From Tilletia caries (taxonomy: Eukaryota > Basidiomycota > Exobasidiomycetes > Tilletiales > Tilletiaceae): a DNA stretch of 64,000 nucleotides. Positions within the stretch are counted from its first letter, which is position 1. Every line of letters begins with the position of its first letter. The notes beneath the pieces were generated by a model. That model did not search any database. It saw only the letters and a list, made by a program, of their open reading frames with translations, and was not told the origin of the DNA. Positions 10,332 to 20,681 of the stretch are shown here, in pieces. The stretch covers positions 868,001-932,000 of the forward strand of contig JALUTQ010000045.1 in the NCBI GenBank assembly GCA_032718865.1, read 5' to 3'. The position numbers and the translations under genes are program-made.

Positions 10332-13259
10332 ATGACGCCACGGAACGGCCGCCGCGCGCAGGACCAGCAAGATGCGGTGCAGAACGAGTCCCTCTTCCGC
10401 TCCGCAACGATGAGTCTCATCCAGCTCTACATCCCCTCCGAAGTCTGCCACGCGACCGTGTACGAGCTCGGCCAGATGGGCAACATCCAGTTCAAGGACC
10501 TCAACCCAGACGTCACTCCCTTCCAGCGCACCTTCGTTGCTGATGTACGCCGCCTCGACGACTCCGACCGCCGCATCCGCTACCTCTACGAGCACATCGA
10601 CAAGCAGGCCATCACCGTGCGCCCGCTCCAGTCAGCACTGCCCTTCGTCAACTCCTCCTTCGACCAGCACCAGCAGGGAGCACAGCAGCAGCAGCAGCAG
10701 GGCGGCGCATCCGCCTCCCCACAGATGCTCGACGAACTCGCAACCCGTCTGCGCTCCTACGAAGAACGTCTCTCCCAGATGAACTCCTCCTACGACTCCC
10801 TCCAGAAGCGTCTCCAGGAGCTCGAAGAGGCAAAGCACGTCCTTCGTGAGACCGCCGTCTTCTTCGACCAGGCTGAGGGCAGACACGAGCAGCTTCGCAC
10901 TAGCACCGCAGACGACGATGATAACCAGCCTCTCCTTGCTGGTGATGTCGAGGGACGCAACTTTGCATCTCGCAGCCGCGATCCCAGCCAGGCCAACAAC
11001 GAGTCCGGTTTCGCCAGCTTCGACCTTGAGTGAGTTTATCCTCCAGTACTCGCCCACTCTGATTTGACGTCCATTTGACTGACTCATAACTGCCCCACCA
11101 GGTTCGTCGCCGGCACCATCGACCGCTCCCGCATGGCCACCTTCGAGCGTATCCTCTGGCGAGTCCTCCGCGGCAACCTCTACATGAACTACGCCGAGAT
11201 CGCCGAGCCCTTCGAAGACCCAAACCGGGAACAACCCCTGCGCAAGAACGTCTTCATCATCTTCGCCCACGGCGCCGAGCTCCTCGCCAAGATCCGCAAG
11301 ATCTCCGAATCCATGGGAGGAACGCTCTACCCGGTCGACTCCAACCCCTCTCGCAGGGAGGATTCCCTCAGGGACGTCTCCGCTCGGATTGAGGATCTTA
11401 ATAATGTTCTTTATTCGACCAATGCGACTCGGAGGACTGAGCTCGTCCGCGTCGCTGAGTCCATCTCTGCCTGGGCTGACGTCGTGCGCAAGGAGAAGCT
11501 CATCTACAACGCGATGAACCTCTTCCTCTACGACGCCCGTCGCAAGACCCTCATCGCAGAGGGATGGTGCCCAACTTCGGACCTAGCCTCCATCCAGCTC
11601 GCCCTCCGCCGCGCCGCCGAGAACGCAGGCACGGCCGCCTCGGTCCAGCCGGTCCTGCAGGAACTCCACACGACGGCCGAACCGCCGACGTTCCACCGGA
11701 CGAACAAGTTCACTGCGGCGTTCCAGAACATCATCGATGCGTATGGGTACGCGTCCTACCAGGAAGTCAACCCGGGTCTGTTCACCGTGATCACCTTCCC
11801 GTTCCTGTTCGCGGTCATGTTCGGCGACGTCGGACACGGCACCATCATGTTCCTTGCCGCTCTTCTGATGTGCATCTACGAGAAGAAGCTCGCGAAGGCA
11901 AAGGTGGGCGCCGCGGCCGGTGTCGGCGAGATCTTTGACATGTTCTTCTACGGGCGCTACATCGTCCTCCTCATGGGTGCCTTCTCCATCTTCACCGGCT
12001 TCCTCTACAACGACATCTTCTCCAAGTCCATGCATCTCTTCCACCCAGGCTGGAAGTGGACACCCGGCGACGGCGAGCTCACTGCGACGAAGCTGGACAA
12101 CGTGTACCCCTTCGGCCTGGACCCGACCTGGCACGGCGCGAACAACTCGCTCGTGTTCACGAACTCGATGAAGATGAAGATGTCGATCATCCTGGGTGTG
12201 CTGCACATGAGTCTCGCCATCCTCCTCCAGGCGCCCAACTTTATCCACTTCGGGCAGGAGTTCAGTCTCTGGGCCGAGCTCGTGCCGCAGATCACCTTCT
12301 TCTGGTCGCTCTTTGGCTACCTCACCATTGCGATCATCTTCAAGTGGGCGACGAACTGGTACGAGACCGACGCGGCCGGGGTGGTGTTCCGCAACAACCC
12401 GCCGTCGCTGCTGAACATGCTCATCTACATGTTCCTCAGCCCGGGCAATGTGGATAAGGAGAAGGAGCTCTACCCGGGCCAGGCCTTCGTCCAGACCGTG
12501 CTCCTCCTCGTGGCGGCGGTGTGTGTGCCGTGGATGCTGATCGCGAAGCCGTACATTATGTACCAGAAGCACAAGGCCAGTAAGGGAGCGGGTTACCGCG
12601 CCGTCGTTGAGGGTGAGGAGTTGCCTAGCCACAATAGCGGTGGGGGAGGTACGGGACTGTTGGATGATGATGATGAGGATGAAGGTGGGCATGGGAATGG
12701 TGCTTCTTCTTCGGCTGCGGCTGCTCAGGATGGAGGTCATGGTGGCGGTGGTGGGGGCGGACATGGACATGGTGACGAGTTCGAGTTGAGCGAGGTCATC
12801 ATCCACCAGGTCATCCACACCATCGAGTTCTGTCTCGGCTGTGAGTTGTCTCCTTTCATTCCCTTTCCACCCTTCCTTTCTTTCTTGGAAGTTGGCTGAC
12901 TGGCGCATTGATTTTCCTTCTGTACAACCTTTTTTTTTTTTTCCTCAGGCATCTCCAACACGGCCTCCTACCTCCGTCTCTGGGCGCTCTCCCTCGCGCA
13001 CGCCCAACTGTCCGAAGTCCTCTGGACCATGACCCTCGCCAACGTCTTCGGCATGACCGGCGTCACGGGCGTCCTCGCCACCGTCTTCGCCTTTGGCCTC
13101 TTCTTCGTGCTCAGCATCGCGATCTTGGTGCTCATGGAAGGACTGAGTGCGTTCTTGCATGCGTTGCGGTTGCATTGGGTCGAGAGTGGGTCGAAGCATT
13201 ACCAGGCGGCTGGTTATAAGTTCACCCCGCTTTCGTTTAAGGATGAGGAGGAGGAGTAG
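10332..13259 (+). CDS. VPH1: V-type ATPase subunit a
   Basis: Three exons: 10332-11029, 11102-12840 and 12949-13259, giving 915 aa. This is the membrane subunit of the V0 sector that forms the two proton half-channels and anchors V0 to V1 in vacuole, Golgi and endosome membranes. The N-terminal cytosolic domain starts in family style ([35 protein letters not shown]). The first intron splits the conserved FVAGTIDR motif. Eight or so membrane segments follow, and the last exon encodes [20 protein letters not shown], whose Arg matches the essential proton-path arginine (R735 in yeast Vph1). Between the last membrane segments lies an unusual Asp-, Gly- and His-rich loop (about residues 755-795). 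The second intron has a T-rich tract before its 3' site. Yeast paralogues Vph1 and Stv1 cannot be told apart here. Confidence 0.95.
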
Positions 13260-13613
13260 GAGCTTTCTCGCCCCCTTTTCCTTTCCTTTCTCGAGCTTTC
13301 TTGCCCAACCTTGATCAACCCCCTACGTTACTCCCCAAATCTCTGTGTCTTTATACATGGAACCCTCTCATCACCTTCCTTCTCTCCCACTCCCCTCCTC
13401 TACATACGATCGAACTCGAAATCCAATCCGTTCTTATCTGGACTTGTCTTCGACCATTGGACAGCCTCATCACCGCAAAGCAGGAGGTGTAGTTGATAGA
13501 ATTGCATGGCAGATGTTAAATGTTAACGTCCGGAGCCGCAGCAGCACCAAGGGAGGAGGGGGGGAGGGGGGCAAGAAGAACGGAGGGAGTGCGCGTACCA
13601 AATCGGAGGAAAA
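13260..13613. other. Intergenic between two convergent genes
   Basis: Shared 3' flank of VPH1 (plus) and PRP28 (minus). Contains a short purine-rich GGGAGGGGGG stretch near 13550 and no ORF of note. Confidence 0.6.
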
Positions 13614-16197
13614 TCACTCCAGCATGGCCCTCATGCTCCTCGGCACCTTCGCCTGCGCCGCCGGATGTCTCGCCAACTCATTAGAAACCTTACTAACAGG
13701 ACTCCTCCCAATCTCCACCTTCAAATCATACAACACCTCCTCATCGCCCCCATCCACAAAAGTAATCGCGGTCCCCCTCTTCCCCGCCCTACCCGTGCGC
13801 CCGATCCGATGGACGTACGCCTCGATCGCGTTGCTCATCTGGAAGTTGATGACGAGGGAGACGTCGGGGACGTCGATCCCGCGGCCGGCTAGGTCGGTTG
13901 CTACTAGGATGAGGCAGTCGCCGGAGCGCAGGGATTCGAGCGCGGCTTCGCGTTGGGGCTGGGTTTTGCCAGAGTGTAGGACGGCGGTGCTCCACTATTG
14001 AGGGGGAGGGAGAGAAACCGATTAGAAGGGTTCGTGAGCTTTTCAATTCGTTGAAGGGTAATGAAGGAAAGATGGGAGGGAAGAGACGTACCCCGGCATT
14101 CTGGATGTACTTCCCAATCATGTCCGCCGTCTTCTTCTGGTTGACGAACACGATGATCGGCGGCTGGAACCCACTCGAGAGAATCGAGAGCAGACGAGCC
14201 CTGGGGAGACCAAACGCAAAGAACGAGAGAGAGAGAGGGGGAAGGAGCGAAGAGGCTCAGTCTTGAAACACGCTTCCGAACAGACAGCCAAAACTACTCA
14301 CTTTCGCTTCTCCTCGCCGTTGATAAACTCGACGTTCTGCTCGACGGTGCCGACGGCCTGGTTCGCGTCACCAATCGTAATCGTCGCAGGACGACGAAGG
14401 TAGGTACGTGCGATCCGTTCGACAGAGGGAGGCATCGTCGCCGAGTACAGCACTTTGTGGGGGTGCGAACGCGGGGAAGAAAAAGGAAGATTCAGTCTCC
14501 CGGGTCACTTCCACGAGAGCAGGGACCCAAAAAACCCCTTGGAAAGAAGGAAAGGGAGGATGGACTCACTCGTCACGCGATACTTCTGCGTCTTCCCCTT
14601 CCCACCCTCCTGCACCACCCCACCCAACCTAGCCAACGGATCCTCCGCCTCCTCCGTATCCGGCTTCAAATTACTAACCGGCAAACTGTCCAAAATAAAC
14701 CCCAAAGCCTCCTCGAACCCCTCATGCACCATCCGGTCCGCCTCGTCCATGACGACATACATGCACTGACTCAGCACCACCACGTGCCGTTCCAACAGAT
14801 CGACCAACCTACCGGGCGTGGCGATGATGATCTCCGCGCCGTTACGCAGGTTGTGCGCTTGGTCGTTTGCGTCTCGGCCGCCGACGATGGAGACGCAGGT
14901 TAGGTTGAGCTCGGAGGCGAATTTGTTGGTTTCGCCTTCGATCTGTTGGGCTAGTTCGCGGGTGGGCGCTAGGATCAGCGCGTACGGGCCTAGATGTCTG
15001 TTCTCGTCTGTGAGTGGGGGCAGGTCGGAGATGTAGGCTAGCATTGGGATCACGAAGGATGCTGTCTTTCCCGAACCTGTGGGGGTGGGGAGGCGTGCGT
15101 AAGACGGGGTGTCATTTCAGCGTCGATCGCCTCGCACAGTCCACAGAAGGAGGCAATGCCACAAACTCACCCGTCTCAGCAATCCCAATCAAATCCCGAT
15201 TCTGCAACCCAATAGGAATAGCCTGCCTCTGAATCGGGCTCGGCTCCTTATACCCAATCGCCTCAATAGCCCTCAAGATGAGCCCTGGAATCCGACTCTC
15301 CTTCCAGCTCCTCAGCGGGCGCGGGATGTTCCCGCCCCGGGCGGCGATGGCGAAGTCCTCCCGGAAGATCCGCCAGTCCCGCTCGGCCATTTCTTCGAGC
15401 GTCTTTTCGGACCAGTGGAGTTCTTTGAGGATCGTCTTGCGGGACTTGGCTAGTTTACCCACTGAGGTGTTGGAGGAAGATCCGCGGGCGCGATGGTCCG
15501 GATCGCTCGATGCGGTTGCGGTGCTTGAGCTCTGACCCAGTGGACGGGCGGAGAAGGTCGAGGACGCAGCTTGGTAGATCGGGTTCACGCGCTCGCTGGT
15601 ATCTTCGTCCTTGTCCCAGTCAAAGACGAATTTCTTGTCGCCCGTCTTGCGCTTCTTCTTTAGGGGCAGACCGTTCGCGCCTAGGTTCGCTGCTGCTGCT
15701 GCTGTTGGAGGTGGAGGAGGGGCCGAGGAGGAAGAAGAGGAGGAGTTGTGATGACGGCCGGGTGGTCCATTGTTGCGGTGGTGATGACCTCCTCCTCCTC
15801 CCGCGCCGCCGCCGCCGTTGCGCCCTCCCTGGTATCGATCACGGTCCGCGCGAGGCCCAGCGGCCGCCGCCGCCGAGTTCGACGGCAACGGAACAGCCGC
15901 AGACGCATGACCAAGGTACCTCGCGCGTATGAGAGCCTGCTCCGCCTCCGAGAGTCCTCCATTCGGCTTCCCATTCCTCTCAGCATCGCCCTTGTGGGTA
16001 GGAGCCGCCGCCGCCGCCGCCGCCGCTTTGGCCGCTTGATCCTTTTTGGCCGACGCTGCTGCTGTGGAGGATGCCTGTTCTCGCTCTTGGGCAAGACGCT
16101 GTCGTTCGGCTTTGGAGAGGAACTTGGGCTTGACTGCTGCGGCCTCGCGCTGGGCTTTGAGCAGGTCGTCGACGGAGAGGGGTGTCTTGCGCGACAT
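13614..16197 (-). CDS. PRP28: DEAD-box RNA helicase Prp28 (U5 snRNP)
   Basis: Five exons on the minus strand: 16197-15171, 15076-14570, 14452-14302, 14200-14092 and 13994-13614, giving 724 aa. Prp28/DDX23 exchanges U1 for U6 at the 5' splice site during spliceosome activation. The family signature before the helicase core is clear ([38 protein letters not shown]). All motifs are present: AETGSGKT (split by intron 1), [51 protein letters not shown] and [10 protein letters not shown]. The N-terminal 250 residues are Ala/Gly/Ser-rich, after a conserved [12 protein letters not shown] stretch. I chose ATG 16197 rather than an upstream in-frame ATG at 16266 because the protein then starts [13 protein letters not shown], as family members do. 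Confidence 0.95.
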
Positions 16198-16546
16198 GTG
16201 GAAAGAGCAGCACTGATCGGGTGTTGAAGGGGAAAGGCTCCTCTTCCGGATGTTGATGTTGGGCAAGGTCGTGGTCGTGGTTCTGGCCGAGCATAGTCGA
16301 GGTGCGGAATCAATTCAAGAGGTCTCGCTTGCTCCCTGCCTTGACAGCACACGAATCAGGAAGACAGACACGTTGGAGAGGGACAAGGAAGAGCGCAATG
16401 AATGCATTTGATTAACGAAGGACGTCTCTAGACTATGTATTGACGCGCTGACGTTTGATGTCCATGATGAAGTTCGAAGGGCCAAGGCAAGAAAGCTGCG
16501 AGTGGGAGGAAGGCCGAAATCGAATCCTCTGGTCGGCACCGATCCT
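16198..16546. other. Intergenic: PRP28 5' region and TSC13 3' flank
   Basis: About 350 bp separating two minus-strand genes. Presumed to hold the PRP28 promoter; no clear TATA box or repeat seen. Confidence 0.5.
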
Positions 16547-17831
16547 TCACCAGATGAAAGGGATCATACGCTTGCGGTTACGAGGGTAATCCTTGAACTC
16601 CTTCCGGTAGTTGCGGTGCTTCTTGTCCGCCCAGGCTGCCATCTGCGAGGAAAAGGAGATTGGGTTGAGCACTCGTCATGTAAAGCTATGTGGGGGATGA
16701 TTGATTCCTGACGTACCTGAACTGCTCCAACGATGGCGAAGAGACCGACAGCGGGTGAGAGCGTGAGTGCGGTGACAGCAAGCCATGCGGTGATTTCCTA
16801 AGTGATGAAGTCAAATCGTCAGTTTTCTGCTATGCTCCTGATCGAAGGGGGTCAGAATAAGAAGCTCACAAAGAAGTAGTTGGGACTGGTGACGAGCTCA
16901 AAGAGACCTCCGCGCGGGATCTTACGAACGCGAGTTCCCTTAGGCCTAAGCCACATAAGCTGAAGATGGGAGAACATGTTGCCCAACTCGGCGATGGTCC
17001 AGACCGAGGCAGCGATGAGCAGGTACTTGTCGTCATTGAGGAGCGCAAAGGGGGAGCTGGGAGAGATTTTGGCGAGGGCGGAGCGAGAGGTGGATGGGCT
17101 GTAGAGGAAGAAGGCGATGAATGCGCCTCCGAGACCCCAGTAGTGAAATGAGTTTTTGAAGACGTTGGTGAAGGGCATGGTGTCGTTGGAGAAGCTGGGG
17201 GTCCGAGAACAAGTCAGGGTAAAGAACTTCGAGAGGAAGGAGGTTTGAGAGTGTTTGGGGAGGGAAGAACTCACCGATGGATGAACAGAGTCTCGAACTC
17301 GCGCTTGAGGTAGTGGAGGACGATGAGGGTAAGGGCGAGACTGGATGGGAGAGAGAGCAAGACGTAGATTGAGCAAAAGAGTAGGGATGAAAGGCAATGA
17401 GGATTGTGAAATACTCACGTCTGTACCTGTGATGGTTCGTACTCAGCTGATCGGTGGAGACGGGGAGCGAGGAAGTAGAAGAGCGGGTGTATGATGATCG
17501 GCCCCGCATACTCGATGAGGAACACAGTCCTCCAGCTGATTTGCGGTCCGAGATCCTTGAGATCGACAGTGTCACCCTCTTTAACACCCAATGCCTGGAG
17601 AGTCTTCTGGTCTCCCGTGAGAGGGTTCGAAGCGAGAGTGATGCGCTGTCGGTCTGGGTGTAGCCTGGGCAGCTGAGCGTGGATGGCCGCCTTGAGGTTC
17701 GCGAGTGTTGGGGCCGAGTTGGGCAGGGTGAGCTCGAGGGGGAACTTGGAGGAAGTGGCAGAGACGCGTGGCTCGCCTTCCTTGTTCTTGCCTGCGCGCT
17801 TCTGGACGATCAGCTTGAATGTCATCTTCAC
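16547..17831 (-). CDS. TSC13: Very-long-chain enoyl-CoA reductase
   Basis: Five exons: 17831-17419, 17340-17275, 17194-16870, 16797-16717 and 16642-16547, giving 326 aa. Tsc13/TECR carries out the final NADPH-dependent reduction of trans-2-enoyl-CoA in fatty-acid elongation at the ER, supplying ceramide precursors. An N-terminal ubiquitin-like part (about residues 3-90) is followed by several membrane segments. The C-terminal steroid-dehydrogenase domain shows ETLFIHRFSNDTMP, NSFHYWGLGG, GGLFELVTSPNYFFE and the terminal YPRNRKRMIPFIW. Length is close to the yeast protein (310 aa). An alternative start two codons downstream (MTFKLIV) is equally plausible. The Fot1-like transposon begins only 217 bp upstream, so it may sit in the promoter. 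Confidence 0.95.
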
Positions 17832-18048
17832 TTTGTATGCTGAGTGCTGAGTGCTGAGTGGTCAACGTCGTACAGAGAGAGAGTGAGAGTGATCTGTGCG
17901 GAGGTGAAGGTGAAGGTGATCGGCAACTTCTTACATAAGCCGAGCTTGTTGGAAATCGGCCCGATACACCGCCAGACCAACGCCACTGATGGAGACTGTC
18001 CGTGCATCACCATCCCGCCTTCCCTTTCCGCCTCGCCACCCGACGCTA
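17832..18048. promoter_or_regulatory. TSC13 upstream region next to transposon
   Basis: The 217 bp between the TSC13 start and the transposon hold a small tandem repeat (GCTGAGT three times, about 17838-17859) and a GAGAGAG tract. No TATA box was recognised. The region likely contains the TSC13 promoter, now bounded by the transposon end. Confidence 0.35.
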
Positions 18049-18160
18049 CTCGGGCCCAATGGTGCCAACTTCGTTGTCAATTTTAGCGTCACTAAAATGC
18101 CCTCTCCGCAGGAGAGGGCCTCCGGGCTCAATGCACACTACAAGCTCAATGCACAAACAC
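18049..18160. repeat. Left 112-bp terminal inverted repeat
   Basis: Exact reverse complement of 19959-20070. It contains two hairpins: ATTTTAG-CGTCA-CTAAAAT (18080-18098) and GCCCTCTCC-GCA-GGAGAGGGC (18099-18119), then a near direct repeat of CAAGCTCAATGCACA and CTCAATGCACA that could be transposase-binding sites. Confidence 0.95.
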
Positions 18161-18184
18161 TTCATTTGGATATCATGAAAATAC

Positions 18185-19901
18185 TTAAGGAAGCAACAAC
18201 AGGTCCAGATCATTGTCCCCTTCATCTGCATCGTTATCCAAGTCCTCCAAAGTGTCCGTAGTGGCTGCTGAGACTCCGCTTTTGGCCTTTGCGCGTGCCT
18301 TGACTACCTTGCGCATCTGCGCAAAGACTTGTCTCCACCCTTCGGCCTTGGACTTGTTCGCGGTTCTGCGCACCTTGACAAACTCACGTCGACGTTCTTC
18401 TGCTTCTTCTTGCTGGAGCTTCTCCTGCGTGATTGATCGAGCCTGTCCGGAATACAGAACTCCACCAGATTGGACGACTTTTCGCTGTCGCTCTGCGCGT
18501 GCGTTTCGTTCTTGCTGAGCGGCTGTTTGAACTTCCAATGCTGTGACCGCCAATGATCCCGCCTGCGCCTGAATGTGAGCACCTCGAATGCACTTGATGA
18601 CTGTGGGAGAAAGGTCGTTCCTGCGCTCGAGGACGTTCACAGTCCGGGACAGTGAGCGCAACGTCTTTGGCGTCGAAATTGTCGCAGTTGGCAGAGATGA
18701 TGAGCCAGTCGCTGGGCCAGAATCGTTGCTGTGCTCCGGAAATTTGACCAAAATCATCTCAGGATTAAACGGGAACAGGCCAGTGAGTCGGAATCCGGCT
18801 TTGATCGTGTTTGGCTGCATCATTGCCTTTCTGATGCTCGTCAACGCTGCCAGGAACTCGATTTTGTTGAAATTCGTACAGCCGCTTCTGGTCGCCTTGT
18901 CAATCGCCTCGCGGTGCCAGTGTTTCATGGGCTGAAAAACCGATACGTCCAAAGGTTGAAGGATATGAGAGGAGTGTGGTGGCAGGCTGAAGGGGATGAT
19001 GTTGGACTGCTCGCAGTATTCGAGGAACTGTTTCGTACAGTGGGATCCGTGCCCATCAAAGATGAGCAGGCGTTTGTTCCCTTTTGTCATCTTGAGAGTG
19101 AGCTCGTTGAAGTGTTTGATCCAGCGAAGGGCGAGAATATCATCCGTGTATCCATTGGCAGACACGGCGAGGAGGGTATCGTCCGAGAGATCGTTATTGC
19201 TCCAGGACTCCGAATGCTGTGCCGCTGCAAAAATGATCAAAGGCGCAATGTGTTGACCAGCGGCACTGACAGCTTCGATGCATGTCACGGAGTCACGACA
19301 GGTCTCGCTGGCGAGATGCGCATCCTTCGAGGGATTCAAGGTGACAATCCATTGCTTTTCACCAGCGCCAATCCGGAACCCGACCTCGTCAACATTCCAT
19401 ATGTCGTCCTGGGTAATTCCGTGCTCGTCCATCGTCTTCTTGAGCTTTCCGAAGAACCTCTTGAGGGTGGGACGATCTTGAAGCATGCGCGACAGCTCCC
19501 GAGACTTTTGCTTGACGCGATGAAGCTGTGGATGCCTCTTGACGAAGCTTCCCAGCCAGTTCTTGCCGACAACAGGAGGGGGACCAGAGCCTTGATGAGC
19601 TGCTGCCAGCAGCTGATTTGCCGACGCAACGAGTAATGCTGGGCGCGCAGATAGCTCCAAGCGGTCCAGTGCTGCAACGTAGGCCATCAGAGCCTGTTCT
19701 TGTGCGCTGTTGAGTTTACGATTTGTGGGTGGACGCGTCGACTTGCTCTGGGTCTTTCCTTGAAAGCGACGAGACAGGCGCTGGCGATGAACCTTCCACT
19801 TCTTCGCTATCTTTGCGAAGTTGGGTTTTTCCTTTGCAGGCGCGCACCTCTTCCAGTGCGCACTCGAGCTGCTCCTCTGTTTCCTTGTATGTTGAAGACA
19901 T
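18185..19901 (-). pseudogene. Fot1-like DDE transposase, one frameshift
   Basis: The start ATG (19901-19899) opens a short frame (MSSTYKETEEQLECALEEV). A run of five A near 19830 then shifts to the frame that encodes the rest, to the stop at 18185. The second frame begins with a helix-turn-helix of psq/CENP-B type (NFAKIAKKWKVHRQRLSRRF) and continues to a DDE domain. Catalytic residues are the Asp in WNVDEVGFRIG, the Asp in IFDGHGSHCT, and the third Asp 36 residues later in HILQPLDVSVFQPMK (DD35D). The tail is charged and Gln/Arg-rich. One base fewer in the A run would give one open frame of about 570 codons. As read, this copy would need recoding or a transposase supplied elsewhere. Confidence 0.9.
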
Positions 19902-19958
19902 GATGTCTGCTTGATTCGATGTGATGGTCAGAGATAAAGGGACGGGGAAGGACGCGAC

Positions 19959-20070
19959 GTGTTTGTGCATTGAGCTTGTAGTGTGCATTGAGCCCGGAGG
20001 CCCTCTCCTGCGGAGAGGGCATTTTAGTGACGCTAAAATTGACAACGAAGTTGGCACCATTGGGCCCGAG
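19959..20070. repeat. Right 112-bp terminal inverted repeat
   Basis: Exact reverse complement of 18049-18160, with the same two hairpins (20000-20039). The outer end is followed by the TA target duplication. The base inside each repeat differs, so the identity stops at 112 bp. Confidence 0.95.
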
Positions 20071-20072
20071 TA

Positions 20073-20681
20073 CCCACCATTGTCCCACCAGCCTTGCTCT
20101 CTCAGTTCGTACGTTTGTCTCTGTATGGTAATGCCCTGCGCACAGCGTGTACCTCAGGGTTGGGTCTGAGCACGGAAGTGCTCGCACGTCGTTGCAGTCG
20201 GGGCCCGGAGCGTACCCCATTGCGATAGCCCGCTGGGCGCCGACTGCCACTATGTGAACCCCCCTCAGGCGCGCCCTGTGGGCGAAAGCATCCGATGCCA
20301 AAAGCTGGTGCCGGGAGAACTGAAGTCTGAATCTGAAGAACAATGGAAGAGTGGTGAGATTAAATGTGGACTGCAGATCTGTGGACCCGAGAGAACGGAG
20401 AAGACCTGCGCCAGTGATTGGAAGCTGAAAAAAAAGAGAACTGCCAAAGATGATGCACATCGACATGCCTGATGTTGGGCAGTGCGCATGCGGACGCCAC
20501 GACAACGACCTGTGAGGACGGGAGTCGGGAAGGGAAAAAGATGACCGTATTGGAAACTGTTTGACGGGGATGAAGAACAGAAGCATAAGTATGCCGCGCT
20601 GATGAGCACGATGGGGTGTGAGTGTGTGACCAAACACATACAGCCTAATACGGACCAGCGTGGGTGCCGGACCTGCCGGGC
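20073..20681. other. Downstream flank of the DIRS-like element
   Basis: No gene recognised. Likely the 3' non-coding part of the minus-strand retroelement. It contains GAGCAC-GGAA-GTGCTC (about 20168-20183), a 6-bp hairpin. I compared it by eye with the 26.5-26.8 kb end and found no inverted or split direct repeat, so the element terminus is undefined. Confidence 0.35.

Larger units (their letters stand above)
18049..20070 (-). mobile_element. Fot1/pogo-type DNA transposon
   Basis: 2,022-bp element flanked by TA on both sides (18047-18048 and 20071-20072), the target duplication expected of Tc1/mariner/pogo elements. It has 112-bp perfect terminal inverted repeats starting CTCGGGCCCAATGG and encodes one transposase on the minus strand. 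The perfect repeats point to a recent insertion, but the transposase frame is broken once near its start. Confidence 0.95.

Noticed and set aside
11583..12908. 441-codon minus-strand ORF across VPH1
   Set aside because: Antisense shadow of a GC-rich coding exon; the plus-strand frame is the conserved V-ATPase subunit.
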